A stretch of 64,000 nucleotides of DNA from Solenopsis invicta (lineage: Eukaryota; Arthropoda; Insecta; Hymenoptera; Formicidae). Under the pieces are notes generated by a model. It was given only the letters and a program-made list of their open reading frames with translations. It was not told where the DNA came from and made no database searches. Positions 1 through 11,385 of the stretch are shown piece after piece. The DNA lies in NCBI RefSeq assembly GCF_016802725.1, contig NC_052673.1:8753037-8817036 (forward strand). Direction: 5' to 3'. How positions within the stretch are numbered: position 1 is the stretch's first letter; each line of letters opens with the position of its first letter. A program made the translations under genes and the position numbers.

Positions 1-1121
1 CTTTTTATTCTAGATTTATAGATAACATACATTTTCATCCAGTTGATATCGATGACTCGATATTGTTCGATCTTGTTTTTCTACTGAAATTCGCGTCCCA
101 AAGCGCGCGTAAATTCTTACGGCTCGCATTATTTCGTGTTTGTTCGCAACATTTTCCTACGTGCCGGCATCATGATTTCCTATGAGACTGCGGATGATGA
201 CCGAACGTCTGTAGTTTGCAATAACTTAACTGTAAGGATGATTTATAGGAATGATTATGATACACTTTAAAACAAGCGAGCGTAACTTGGCATACTTGCG
301 ATTTCTCCTCTCGGGTGGTTATCATCTCGAAAGATAAATTTAATAATATCGAGCGAAGGCCGTCGTCGGTTTGCGAAATGTGCGGCAAGAACGTACAGCG
401 GAGAAATATTGTTGGAATTTTTTATCGTGAAAATCGAGTCTATTCTCATCGAGGACGTTCGCATTACAATTTTACATCCGCGCCGTAAGTTCCTCTTATT
501 TTCACTGGAAAAACATGACGGAAACGATGTCTATCATTGCGATGTCTATCTCTTCGGAAGGGATTGTTTCGCGCGATATCGTTTCCCTTCAAAACGGCTA
601 CGGTACACATTCGTACATTTACGTGAGATACGAGCGAATCTTACATCTGCGCTCGTCCGGAAGTGGCACATCCACTGTCGCTGATACGGATAAAATTTAT
701 TACGTGACGTAACTTTAGGAGCGAAGGCAACGGCTGCCGCTGCATGCACACGTTGGGAAATTGTCACGTTACATCATCGTGGAACCAGAGGTGAAGTTCT
801 CACAGCCGTGAATCATGCAAACCTATCAATATTTATTTACTTACTGTAACTGTTTTAAATCGAAGTCAAGGGAATACTCCCTCTGAAAAGTTATTTCTTC
901 CAACTTATATTTATACAAAGCAAAGAGAGGAACAAGGAGGAAATAGGAGAACAAAGACTCAATAAGTCAAAAAGACAAATAAGAAGGGAAGAGAACCAAA
1001 CTGGGTGTCAATGCTTCACATATTATAATAAAATATTTTATCCATGAACTACTACATCATCTTCAATGATACTTATGAAAAAACAAACGAAATCGACTGG
1101 TACGATAATTGTAGCCGTGCA

Positions 1122-1260
1122 GGGCACGTATTATGGAATTCTTCGAAATGGATTCCGATCGTAATTATTCCGTTTTCTCTAGAAAACACAATAGAACTTT
1201 AGGGAAAAACGGAATAATTCCGATCGGAATTGACTCCAAACAAATGCATAATACGTGCCC
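1122..1260. mobile_element. MITE-like palindrome
   Basis: The ends GGGCACGTATTATG and CATAATACGTGCCC are exact inverted complements. The arms continue inward, with ATTCCGATCGGAAT-like sequence near the right end mirrored on the left. At 139 bp with no coding capacity it fits a non-autonomous DNA transposon. No clear target-site duplication is visible, so the superfamily is undecided. Confidence 0.7.
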
Positions 1261-1683
1261 AGAATAAACATGTTTAGATGTATGATTACGTGCATAGCTT
1301 CAATTTCATATACTTATATCTAGGTTCGTGCAATTTTTTTCCGTCAAGTTAAGTAGTAAAACACTGAACACTGAACAGAAAAAATATAATACATCATGTT
1401 TGAAGGCACAAAGTTCACGTTTTGTTCGTTTAATCTTGAATATTCAAAAAATTTTGATTCTTTAAAAAAATATCTCGAAATATTTATCTGTCAGAGTGAA
1501 ATGATTAGACGACTGATGCGAAGGCGTCACTCGTACGAATTCTCCGTAATCTATAGCAGACGCAACACGACAAACTGAACTATTATGGTTCACTATTATA
1601 TTTCATTATCTACGGACAATTGTATTTTAATTTTCCACGTGATTGCTCGAGAGTCCACGAAGCAATTTGATAGATTACGGCCG

Positions 1684-1701
1684 TGCATTTTTAAAAGCAA
1701 A
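1684..1701 (+). promoter_or_regulatory. shared upstream motif of OR-1
   Basis: TGCATTTTTAAAAGCAAA lies 482 bp before the OR-1 start. It matches, with one extra A, the motif upstream of OR-2, OR-3, OR-5psi and OR-9. Recurrence at similar places before several receptors suggests a regulatory site; an octamer/POU-like core (TTTGCAT on the family consensus) is an inference. Confidence 0.45.
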
Positions 1702-2433
1702 CGTCTCGTAATATTTGCGGTATCGCGAAGGATGTAACGCACGACGAAATACACGTGATTATCTTTACCTCTTACCTCCAATAGTCCCTTTCTCCGACGA
1801 TCGTCGTTACACATTTACGTGCGCTTCGTATAATGGCCTTCGGTAATTGCAGTCGGACGGTAGTCGTTCCGCGCAAGCAGCACTTTATCCGCTGCCTCTA
1901 TGAGATCAACTAGACCCCGTGGAAAGTTTTTATGGCGAAGCATGGCGTTTAGCTAGCCGCGAGGTTCTATCCGACATCAGTGCCCGGAGTACGCAAGCAC
2001 GTGACCCACGGTGCTGGTTGCGCTTAATCAGGAAGGGTCCATCTTCTTTCCCGGAAGAAACGTGATAGAACTGCGAATCTACGTTGGTCGGAGGGACGGC
2101 CGGTGGTTGAGGCTGCTTGTTGGAATCGGTCAATTAATCGAGAAGCACGGATAAAGAAGGAGAGGATGATACCTACGAGCACCATCGGCGGTCCGATGGA
2201 ATTCACTTTGCGGTTTATCGGCGTTTGGCCAGATTCCTCATGCAGATTCTTGATGCGAGTTATTTGGATGACTGCAATGGTCATCTCGCAACTCTTGCAG
2301 TACTGGTACCTCTTCACTCACCTCGGTTCCGATTCTCTGCTGGACGTCATGCAAGCTATGAGTCTATGCTTGTCGAACAGTCTGTTGTTTTTTAAGTTGA
2401 GCCTTTTTTGGCTGAACGGACGGTAAGATCTTT

Positions 2434-2824
2434 TGGCAAAAATAGTATGTTTGTAAAATGTTCGCTTAAGTGTTGAGTAGATGTTTAACTGGAGTTTCGA
2501 AACATTTATTAAAGTGTTTACGAGATAGAAATTTAAACATGGAATTGTTCATGAGATGTTCTCGACTGTTTCATAGATGTTGGAGGAGTGTTCTATGTTT
2601 TCAGAATGTTGCAAATGTTCAAAGAGTGTTTTGCAAAACATCCTTTGAATACTTGCAACATTCTGAAAACGTAGAACACTTTTAATAAAACGTTCTCTGA
2701 ACATTTGTAACATTCTAAAAACATTTTTCTAACAACTATCGAACATCTCATAAACAATTCCACGTTTAAATTTTCATCTTATAATTATTCCAATAAATGT
2801 TTAATAAACATACTATTTTCGCCA
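2434..2824. mobile_element. palindromic MITE, copy 1, in OR-1 intron 1
   Basis: The terminal inverted repeats are about 21 bp: TGGCAAAAATAGTATGTTT at the left and the complement of TGGCGAAAATAGTATGTTT at the right. The interior is also self-complementary (AACATTCTGAAAAC-type arms near 2600-2720). It nearly fills the intron. A second copy, split by another insertion, is at 40099-41620. The open frame at 2470-2685 falls within it and is not a gene. Confidence 0.75.
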
Positions 2825-4790
2825 GGGGACTTATGTTAGCAATGCCATGGTGAAAAGGAGATACGGGTTTAATGTATTTTTCAAATTAACATATTCAATC
2901 TCTTTTGAACTTTTGAACTTTCCCAGACCTTTTTTAAACTTACAAAAGACGTTAGTTTTAAATAAAAATATTTCGTAAATGTCTTAATTTAACATGTATT
3001 ATCCAGTATCATTTGTGACATTCTTGCGATGATGGCTGAAGACTGGAATGAGTGCGAATCTGCTCACACAAAGTTGCAGCTGATGATAAGCAAAGCAATT
3101 TTGTCCCATCGAGTTTCGAAAGGCAGCATCGAAAGGCAGCATTGCTGCGTATACGGCCACGGTACTTTTATTTGGGGTATGTGACGTAATCATTCAAAAG
3201 ACAGCGGGCCCTGAGCAACTTGTCGAAGAGAAGGGATTTATTGTCAAAATGCAACTGCCGTCTGAGTGTAGTACTTCGCCATTTTACGAAATTACCATGG
3301 CCACGCAATTTCTTATGCAATTCACGTTGGCACTCGTAGCGGGAATGCTGAATGCTCTTATTGTGACGTTAGTAAGTTGATTCTGTACCGAGAAACATTG
3401 CCTTTCTACTTGAAAGAACCCAATTTCAGTACCTGCAAGAAGTTTGCCTTCACCCGTCCCAACTTTTAGAATTAACTTATTTCGACAGTTGTGCTGAATT
3501 GGATTAGGTTTGTGGTACATTGTGCTCGAATATTAAATTGATGTTACATACGTTGAAAAACTTTATAACTTACCTGCTTATCATTATGTAATTATCAATA
3601 TGATACGTAATACTCTATTTTAATGATGTTTTACATCACCACAAAAATTAATTTTGTTTTAACGGGGGAATTTGAATGTCAAACATTTGAGTTAACAGAA
3701 CCCTAACGTGCCCTAGATCGTTGACAGGTTGTAACCTTTGGGACAATCCTGGATCACCACTTTTAGATACTCCACATTGCCGGTCAGATCGACATAATGT
3801 GTCACGAATTGCTGGAAATTCCTGTAGCTGAGGACAAATACGTCTCGCGTATGGTTGCATTGAGGTCTATTGTGAATAGACATCAAAGGATTATTGCCTT
3901 CGCGGATAATGTCGAGGATCTATTCTGTTACATGGCGTTGATGCAATTTCTCTCAAACATGTTTGTTATTTGCTTTCTAGGATTCGTAATTGTAATCGTA
4001 AGTAATCCAGTACTTCCATCCCAAACAGAATTTTGCGATTTTTGTTCGAAGGATCTCGTCTCTGATCTCATAGTCGCTCGATTCTTCTGAGGCGAATATC
4101 GTAATAATGAAGATTGTACCTTATTACATCGTCGTAAACTTAGAAGCGTTTATACTTTGCTTCAGTGGCGAATATCTCAGTTCCAAGGTAAGATTAAGGA
4201 ACAGAAAAGTCAAGTTTTGGGATCACATTGATATAATGGAAACAATTGATTCCTGTGAAGAAATGGAAAAAGTTCAAGTCATTAACTGAATTATCGCACA
4301 AATATACTGTGCACGTTTTATCTATTGTTAATATTTTATTTTTCTCTTTTAGAGCAAACGTATATATTGTGCGGCATATAATTCACTTTGGTACGAATTG
4401 AAGCCTATGGAGAGTAAAATCTTGTTTTTATTGATAATAAGATCGCAAAAAGAATTAACAATGACAGCTGGAAAATTCATAGATTTATCTTTGGAGAGTT
4501 TTACGAGCGTAAGAATTTTGGAATTATTGGTCCTTTAATAATAAAAGTGATATAATTATAATACGATAGAGGAGAAGGTGGTATTTTGAGTTATGTAGGT
4601 ATTATGGTTACTTGTATTATCACTTGTATTATAATTAGATGATAAATTTTAGTAATTATTTATGGAATTATTTATTTAATAATCTTATGTAGTGGCGTTA
4701 ATATGCCAATAGCCGATATTTATTACAAGGCATTTTTATTTTAAAGCTTTCGAAATTTTTTCAGGATACATTTTACCATTTAACTACATA

Positions 4791-5190
4791 TATTCGGTAA
4801 AAAAATTTTTCATATATAATTATAAATAGTTATATATAGTTATATGTAATATATCAAATATGTCCATATATATTAAAATATCTATAATATAATATATCAT
4901 TATATATAATTATGCTTGATTCTGATATATAATTATATATAATTATATATAATCGTATATAATTATATATGATGCAATATAATTGTTTATAGTAATTACA
5001 TGAAATTATATGCAGTCATCATTATACATATATAAGTTTATATAATTATATGTTATATATAATTGTATATTGTTATAAAACTCATGCATAATTATATAAA
5101 ATAATATATATTTTAATATATACGGACATATTTGATACATAATTGTGTATAATTATATGTATATAATTGTACATAAAAAATTTTTTTCGG
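4791..5190. mobile_element. TA-rich foldback element, copy 1
   Basis: The ends TTCGGTAAAAAAATTTTT and AAAAAATTTTTTTCGGA are near-complements. The arms contain ATATGTCCATATATATT, mirrored as AATATATACGGACATAT, and the centre is (TATAAT)-type repeat. It lies in OR-1 intron 5. A related element is at 17229-17445 in OR-3 intron 3. Confidence 0.6.
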
Positions 5191-6641
5191 ATGCTTCCTC
5201 ATTCTTTTTAAACTTGAATGTATTATCACTAATATTATGTACAATCGAGTGTTTCTTTTGTTGTTTAAGTTTTTATTTGGCTGTACATATTTTAAGTTAA
5301 ACAATAGCATTTTGTTAATACGGTCATCTAAGTTTATTGGCACTACTGAGATTTTCATATCAAAATAAATTGAATTTTCAATAAATCGATTCTTTCTACA
5401 GCGCTGCGTTCAGAAACATTAGATATATCATTTCATCCTTATTGTTTAATGTTAAACATTGTTAAGTTTCAATATAAAATAATATTTAGAGGAAGGAAGG
5501 AGGTAACAAAATATTATTTTGCTTTTTCTAAATAATTCAAAAAATATTAACGCACCACAATTCTTATCAATATTAGTTTGTTAGCCATGAAGTTCTACCA
5601 ATTACTATATAAGTAGAAATTCATAGTTCAAATTAAATATAGAATAAACGTAATTTACAATTTACTGAAGAGGAAAAAAGGAAAAAGGATATGTTTGTGA
5701 GATAGAAGGGAGATCGTGGAATATTAATATTTAATGTCATAAAAGGCATTTCTAATTATAATAAAATCACAAATTAATGATTTTTTGTAGATTTGTTTAC
5801 ACACTAATAAGCGCAACAAAACAAGGTTTTGTGAATCTTTCATAAAATATATTTTATTTAAAAAAAGATTTTTGAAAATAATTTATGTGGCTTCAAAAAT
5901 AACTCTTTAAAATAATTTTTTTGTTAGTAGGCACTATGCAACATTTATTGCGAGGTTGTACAGTCATCTCACGACCCCCTCTCACTATATGATATAACTT
6001 TATATATCAAATTCATACGCACATTACTGCACAAAATAAATTCACTTACATTATTTGAAAGCCACACTCAAGGTCTTCAAACTAAATAAAAGTTAAAAAA
6101 TTAATATCTAATATATTTCTTAAAATTACGTAGAGAGTATACACCTGTAAAAGTCGCTGCTACTTGCAAAACTAAAATTCAGTTTTTATAAAAACTTAAT
6201 GAGCACTAATGATCAGTAACAATCCTATAATATCTAAACAGATTGTAACTAAATAATTTTAGCGGTTGCTCTTAGAATTTATTGTGAATTATATAAGATA
6301 TCATGTATTTCATCACTCCACACGTAACTTATGACCGCTATTTTTCCTTTTTAACAAAATTATTGCGTAAAATGTAAATGGGTAACAATAATACCATTTT
6401 CTCCTCTACTTAAATATTATAAATTAAGCATATTTGTTAATTAGAAAGTTTCATTAGACAAGAAGATTTTTAATAAAAAATTAAATTCTTGTTATATTTA
6501 TTTTATGTCAACTTTCTTTTTGTTATTATAAAAGCGTATGAATTAATTATTATTACAAAACAAAATTAACTTAACGTTTTCTTCTTGTAGATTATAAAGG
6601 CGTCTGCATCTTATGTATCGGTGTTACATGCTATGTATTAA

Positions 6642-7588
6642 AAAATAAAAATTTTGTACAGATATGGATTTTTGTCGAAAAATTAAATCATTGCGGTGCA
6701 ATGAATCTTTCCAATCGAAACTATTTTAATTAATGTAGAAAAAATTATATAAACAAATATTAAAATATAATGCAAAAGTATTTATTTGTGCAACCGATTT
6801 TATTTATTTCTCGTTACTTATTTTGTTTTTAGAATAGAGGTAAGATTATCGAAAGAAAAGATAAAAAAAGGAAAACCAATTTATAACTATTAAAATTTTT
6901 TGTTTTATAACAAAATACATTGCAAGAAACTATATTAGCACTTTTCTTTACGAGTAAATAAACTTAACCTATTATAGAGTAATAAATTGTTATTTAAGAA
7001 CACGGCACACACAGCACTAGATAAGCCTGCACTCTTGACACTGATCGTTGTGCACAGAACACTGCGTCATGCTCTACTCATCGATTGAATGAAAGATATC
7101 CGACTCCCTTCCTTGCGAAGTTTTTTATCTTACCTTTGATTATAACTCCGTAGTGTATCATGATGCACAAGTTTATTTGAAATGCACCTTTTGCATTTTT
7201 AAAGCAAATAACATTGCAATCGTACACCTGGAAACATTCGAGAAGCGCAAAACTTGTTACCTATGATATATTTTTTTCCTTCGACAAACTCGAAATCATA
7301 GTCATACAGTGTTCTTCTCTTATAATATACTTCATGCATGCGCGATGAATAATTTCGACTGACCGACGGTCACCGGGTTCGTGCTTGGGCGATGAACCCT
7401 CTAGAATTCTTGAGGATTACTTGACGTTGCCTGGCGTTGAATAGTGAGATTTCTGTGTCGTCTTAAACTACAGTAGTAACAATGTGTTAACTTTTCGAAG
7501 ACTGCTATTAAGCGCGGCATTAAGATAGAGGCTTACTGTCAAACGCGCTGGATACGGGGTCGCCTTGCTAATCAGAAGTTAACGTAAA
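6642..7588. other. spacer OR-1 to OR-2, with the OR-2 promoter region
   Basis: No coding exon is seen. From about 6990 to 7588 the sequence is alignable by eye to 23830-24404 upstream of OR-5psi: shared words include CACTGATCG, AGAACACTGCGTC and the TTGCATTTTTAAAG motif. This marks it as the 5' flank of the type A receptors. Confidence 0.65.
7191..7209 (+). promoter_or_regulatory. shared upstream motif of OR-2
   Basis: TTGCATTTTTAAAGCAAAT lies 398 bp before the OR-2 start codon. The identical 19-mer occurs before OR-5psi (24034-24052), and one-base variants before OR-3. Function is inferred from recurrence only. Confidence 0.5.
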
Positions 7589-9865
7589 ATGGGTTTAACG
7601 ACCACCGTGAGCCCCCTGGTTGAATTCGGACTGCGCACTATAGGGATTTGGCCGGGATCTTACAACATCTTATATCGGGCTTTTTGGACGATCACCTTAG
7701 GTCTCGCTCAAACATTCCAGCTCAGGTATATCGCTGCCTGCATTCAAACTGCTAATTTGCTCGATCTGGTAGATAGCGTCAGCACCACACTGCCTTACAG
7801 TTTGCTCTGTTTGAAGCTGATTATTCTCTGGCAAAATAAGAGGTAAGGAGTTTAGTTATTCATTTAGACACAAGCTGAACTTTTGCCGAAATATCGCCAA
7901 ATAATCAAGTTTTTTTTTTAAGAGAAAAGGTTGATGAAGAAAAATTCTGGGAGAAACTCTTATCTAATCTTCATGTATTTAGGAAATTTTCTTAGTTATA
8001 ATTTTCTTTTATTTTGTAATTTAATTCTTTACTTTGTTGTCAAAATTACTTTCATTAGTTTGCATGGCGAATTAATTTCACTAGATTTGATGATAATAAT
8101 CTTTTCAGACTGTTTAATAACATTTTAATATTAATGTCACAAGATTGGCGCAACTGCGGTACCACCGCCATCAACGTGCGTATCATGACAAGTAAAGCAA
8201 ATCTTTCTCATCGTTGCTCGTTGCTGATTATTGGGGTATATGCAATGGCCGTTGTGGTCTATGTTTCCGTTATAATGGAATATAATACTATCGGTAAAGG
8301 GTCCGACAAAGAGGAGAATCAACTTTTTCTTAAGATGGATTTCCCTTTTGTTTATGAATTCTCTCCTGTTTACGAAATCGTGATGTTTGTTCAATTTGTA
8401 CAGTTGCTGAGCAACGCCTCGGTAATTGGGATGCTGGATGCGTTTATCATAACATTGGTAAGTTTTCGTTTAGGAAACATCAAATATAACTGCTATATAA
8501 CATAGATGTAAATATACACGTTTTACATCTATGTTATATAACAGTTATGTAAACATGTATATTTACATATTTACACGTTTTTTACATCGTAGTATGTCAC
8601 ATATGTGTTTACTGATTGATTTGCTTCTAATGTTTTATATTAAATATTATTTAATAATGTATAAATATAAAATAATCCTAATTTTATTTTACTGTCAAAT
8701 TTGTTTGAAGATCGATGAAGGGAATCTGAATTGATCTGTTAAGAAGTCTAGGTATTGAGGATTTATACTGATTGTGTTGACTAGATCATTAGTGTCAAAA
8801 TAATTCAAGAATAATTACAGTATCTGCAAAAATTCTGTCCATCCGTATAACGTGGAATTTTGGATTTTTAGGTACTTCATATAAGCGGACAGATAGATAT
8901 TGTGTGCCGAGGATTACTCGAACTCTTCTCAAAAGATTGCGAATCTAAATCGTACAAGGATGCGAAGAGCGCAATTATCCGTAGGCATCAAAATGTCATT
9001 GCATTTTCAGACAATGTCGAAAGTCTTTTCTCTTACATTGCACTAATGCAGTTTCTTACGAACACGCTTGTCATATGCTGCATAGCATTCGTGATCGTGA
9101 TAGTGAGTATTTTTTATAAATATTTCACGCCAAATAAGCGATTTAAAAAATTATATAACTCTTATCTTTTATTTAGCATATAATAAGCTAAACATTTTAA
9201 ATGTACGTATAAAATCTTCTTTCAATGTTTTAGACGATCAATGCTAACAAAGGCTACATCATGTTATTGAAATCCTTATTTTTTTACATTGCTATCACTT
9301 TGGAAGCGTTCATCTTCTGTTTTGCTGGAGAATATCTTAGTAATAAGGTTTAAATTAAAACTTTTCTATAAATATTAATTATTTATCTATAAAGATTGAT
9401 TTTTACGTTACAGATATTATAGTTGTTTTTTTTATATGTATCTTTCTGCATAATAATATATAATCTTGAGGAAACACAGATTCTTTTGACAATCTAATTT
9501 CTAATTCGTTGCTTAAATATTTTATTGTTGTGTACGACATCTTATTGCTTATTGTTTATTATTCTTCTTTTTTTATGTTTGCAGAGCAAATCAGTCGCAA
9601 ATGCAGCTTACGAGGCTATTTGGTACGACGTGAAACCTTGTGAAAGTAGAATTTTATTGATTTTAATATTGAGATCACAAAAACGATTGACTTTAACGAT
9701 TGGAAAATTTAACGATCTGTCTTTGAAAGTTTTTGCAAGTGTAAGATATTAAAAATGAAGTTTTTTTAGACACACGAAATGTTTTTACTAATTTAAAACA
9801 CTACTACATTTCAGATTTTAAAAGCTTCTGCTTCAAGCGTATCGGTGCTACTTGCAATGTCATGA
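7589..9865 (+). CDS. OR-2, odorant receptor (type A), intact
   Basis: The exons are 7589-7842, 8109-8457, 8872-9102, 9234-9347, 9585-9740 and 9815-9865, giving 384 aa. This is a seven-transmembrane insect odorant receptor (7tm_6), a ligand-gated channel subunit expected in the dendrite membrane with Orco, N terminus cytoplasmic. Exon 1 carries LRTIGIWPGS and TM1-2, exon 2 TM3-4, exon 3 SGQIDIV through TM5, exon 4 TM6 (FYIAITLEAFIFCFAGEY), exon 5 RSQKRLTLTIGK. The ending is unusual for the array: VSVLLAMS rather than AMY. The start is the only ATG in frame near the IGIWP signature. Exon 4 uses a weak GTTTAA donor. A poly(A) signal AATAAA lies at 9880. OR-5psi is its dead duplicate. Confidence 0.94.
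8486..8548. repeat. perfect short hairpin in OR-2 intron 2
   Basis: Immediately after exon 2, ATAACTGCTATATAACATAG is followed after a short loop by its mirror image with CTATGTTATATAACAGTTAT; arms are about 27 bp. It is probably a tiny MITE remnant related to the ATATAACAGAT-type hairpins near 41750 and 60810. Confidence 0.6.
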
Positions 9866-10546
9866 TCAAATAGATATGAAATAAACAAATAGATATGAAA
9901 TACGAAATCGATACAAATATATACACATATTTGCATTATACATACATATTCTATCATTTCAAACCTTTATACAATACGTGAATATTTAACTTTTTCATAT
10001 TTTGTTCACTTATTGTTTTCATACATGTTTCTTGCTTATTTCTTCATAATCTTCAAGAACGCGTCATATAGATGTACACACTAAATGTCCATTGTAACTT
10101 AAAAATATATAAAGCAGCATTTACCTTGCCGTGTGTTTACCAATTCCATCGTACAAAGTTTTATTAAACTGCTTTCGTCAACGAAATTCTCTCATCTAAG
10201 ATTGATGTAAGGTTCCAATTTCAATATCCCTAGACACTTTCATGTAAATGGCGACACAAGTCGAGTTCCAATTGCTATAGCACAACACTATGCATCTGTA
10301 ATCAGCCTGAGAGCTACTAATCAGTTGCACAAGCTTGTGTTTTCTAGTGACAATTAATATAGTTGCTAACCGTGGTAGCCATAAATGAGGTTGAAATGAT
10401 GAAAACGTAGTTTCTTACTTACTACCAGGAATAAAGAAATGCTAAGGCACTGACACAATATTAAAAAATAATTCTAACTCTATCCAAAATTGTGCACAGC
10501 ATATTACTATAATATACATATTACTATAATATACACTTTGTTTTAA

Positions 10547-10655
10547 CCCAAATAGCAAGCTGACGTTATTTGTCATCATTTTGATGTCGAAATGTCGTCA
10601 AAGACGTTATTTTGACGTTAAAACGACAACAAATAACGTCAGCTTGTTACTTGGG
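10547..10655. mobile_element. MITE with CCCAA ends
   Basis: CCCAAATAGCAAGCTGACGT at the left is mirrored by ACGTCAGCTTGTTACTTGGG at the right, and the whole 109-bp segment folds back on itself around GTCGAAATGTCGTC. Similar CCCA/TGGG termini delimit another element at 17017-17132. Confidence 0.7.
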
Positions 10656-11032
10656 AATTGAATCGTGTGACTTTGTGCATTCGTGTATATATTTGTGTCA
10701 AGATGTGTTAAGTAATTGGAAAGCACCCATAAACATCTCAATGTACATTGTATATCAACTTGCATATATCAAAGAATTATTGACAGTTTTAGAGAGAAAA
10801 AGAGAGAGACTTCAGAGATCACTTTAAATCGTTCACATTCGAAGAAAAATTATACACGAAGTTAATTTATTTTGTGCCTGTTTCATTTCCTTTTACATCT
10901 TGATCATTTGCAAAAATTCGGTACCATATCCGGAACTTATGATCGTTACTTTGTTCAGAAACTTCGCTTGACGATGGTCATTCTGGCGACCTTTGCTCTT
11001 GCACTGGCGCACTGCAACTTTTCCCCATTTTC

Positions 11033-11051
11033 TTGCATTTTTAAAGTAAAT
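11033..11051 (+). promoter_or_regulatory. shared upstream motif of OR-3
   Basis: TTGCATTTTTAAAGTAAAT, 353 bp before the OR-3 start. OR-6 has TTGCATTTTTGATGTAAAT at the corresponding place (26683-26701). Confidence 0.5.
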
Positions 11052-11385
11052 CACCCTTAATGACGGCAAGAGGCGGTTTTCCTGAGCCGGAAACTACCAA
11101 ACTGCATTCTCGTCGATTCTTGACCCGTCGAGGCCTGCAATCATCGTTCGATCGTTGTAACTTTTTTCTGCATTCTTAAGTATGTGACGAAAATACACGT
11201 CTAACGTTCTCGATTGGTCGGCGGCCATGAAGGTGGGGCCATGTCCAATCTTCATGTTAACATCTTGAGCTTATCTTTGAGCGAGTAGAAATAGCTATCG
11301 TACGGAAACCTCGTCAGAGACTTACATGTTCGTTTTATTTGGTTCTGTCAACGAAGTAAACGAAAAACTTGGAATTTTACGTACG

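Larger units (their letters stand above)
1..2165. other. 5' flank of the first receptor, no gene seen
   Basis: I found no receptor exon and no convincing reading frame here; the short open frames lack splice context and family similarity. The stretch holds a small palindromic element (1122-1260), a purine-rich patch near 900-990, and a moderately GC-richer block from about 1600 to 2165 that probably contains the promoter and 5' UTR of OR-1, including the shared upstream motif at 1684-1701. Confidence 0.6.
2166..6641 (+). pseudogene. OR-1, odorant receptor with a frameshifting 13-bp duplication
   Basis: Six exons with good splice sites: 2166-2422, 3007-3371, 3767-3997, 4074-4187, 4353-4508, 6591-6641. 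Exon 1 starts MIPTSTIGGP and carries the family signature RFIGVWP. Exon 5 has RSQKELTMTAGK, and the last exon ends VSVLHAMY-stop. Exon 2 contains GAAAGGCAGCATC at 3118-3130 repeated almost exactly at 3131-3143. The extra 13 bp shift the frame and bring a TGA at 3182-3184. Leaving the duplication out, exon 2 would be 352 nt, the normal family length, and the rest of the gene is open. It is therefore either a very young pseudogene, an allele, or an assembly error. Intron 5 (2.1 kb) is AT-rich. AATAAA follows the stop within a few bases (6644). Being a 7tm_6 receptor is certain; the ligand is unknown. Confidence 0.9.
9866..11385. other. spacer OR-2 to OR-3, with the OR-3 promoter region
   Basis: The first 350 bp (3' flank of OR-2) recur after OR-5psi at 25709 onward, and in a further copy from about 26107. 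A MITE lies at 10547-10655. From about 10870 to 11385 the sequence matches the 5' flank of OR-6 at 26500-27017 (for example GTAACTTTTTTCTGCATTC in both). No exon is seen. Confidence 0.65.

Noticed and set aside
409..767. Several overlapping open frames before OR-1
   Set aside because: Three frames on two strands overlap; none shows a receptor signature or splice sites, so they are chance frames in a GC-richer stretch.
11326..11385. Upstream ATG of OR-3 as the start
   Set aside because: The matching ATG before OR-6 is out of frame with its exon 1, so the 20-residue extension is not conserved.
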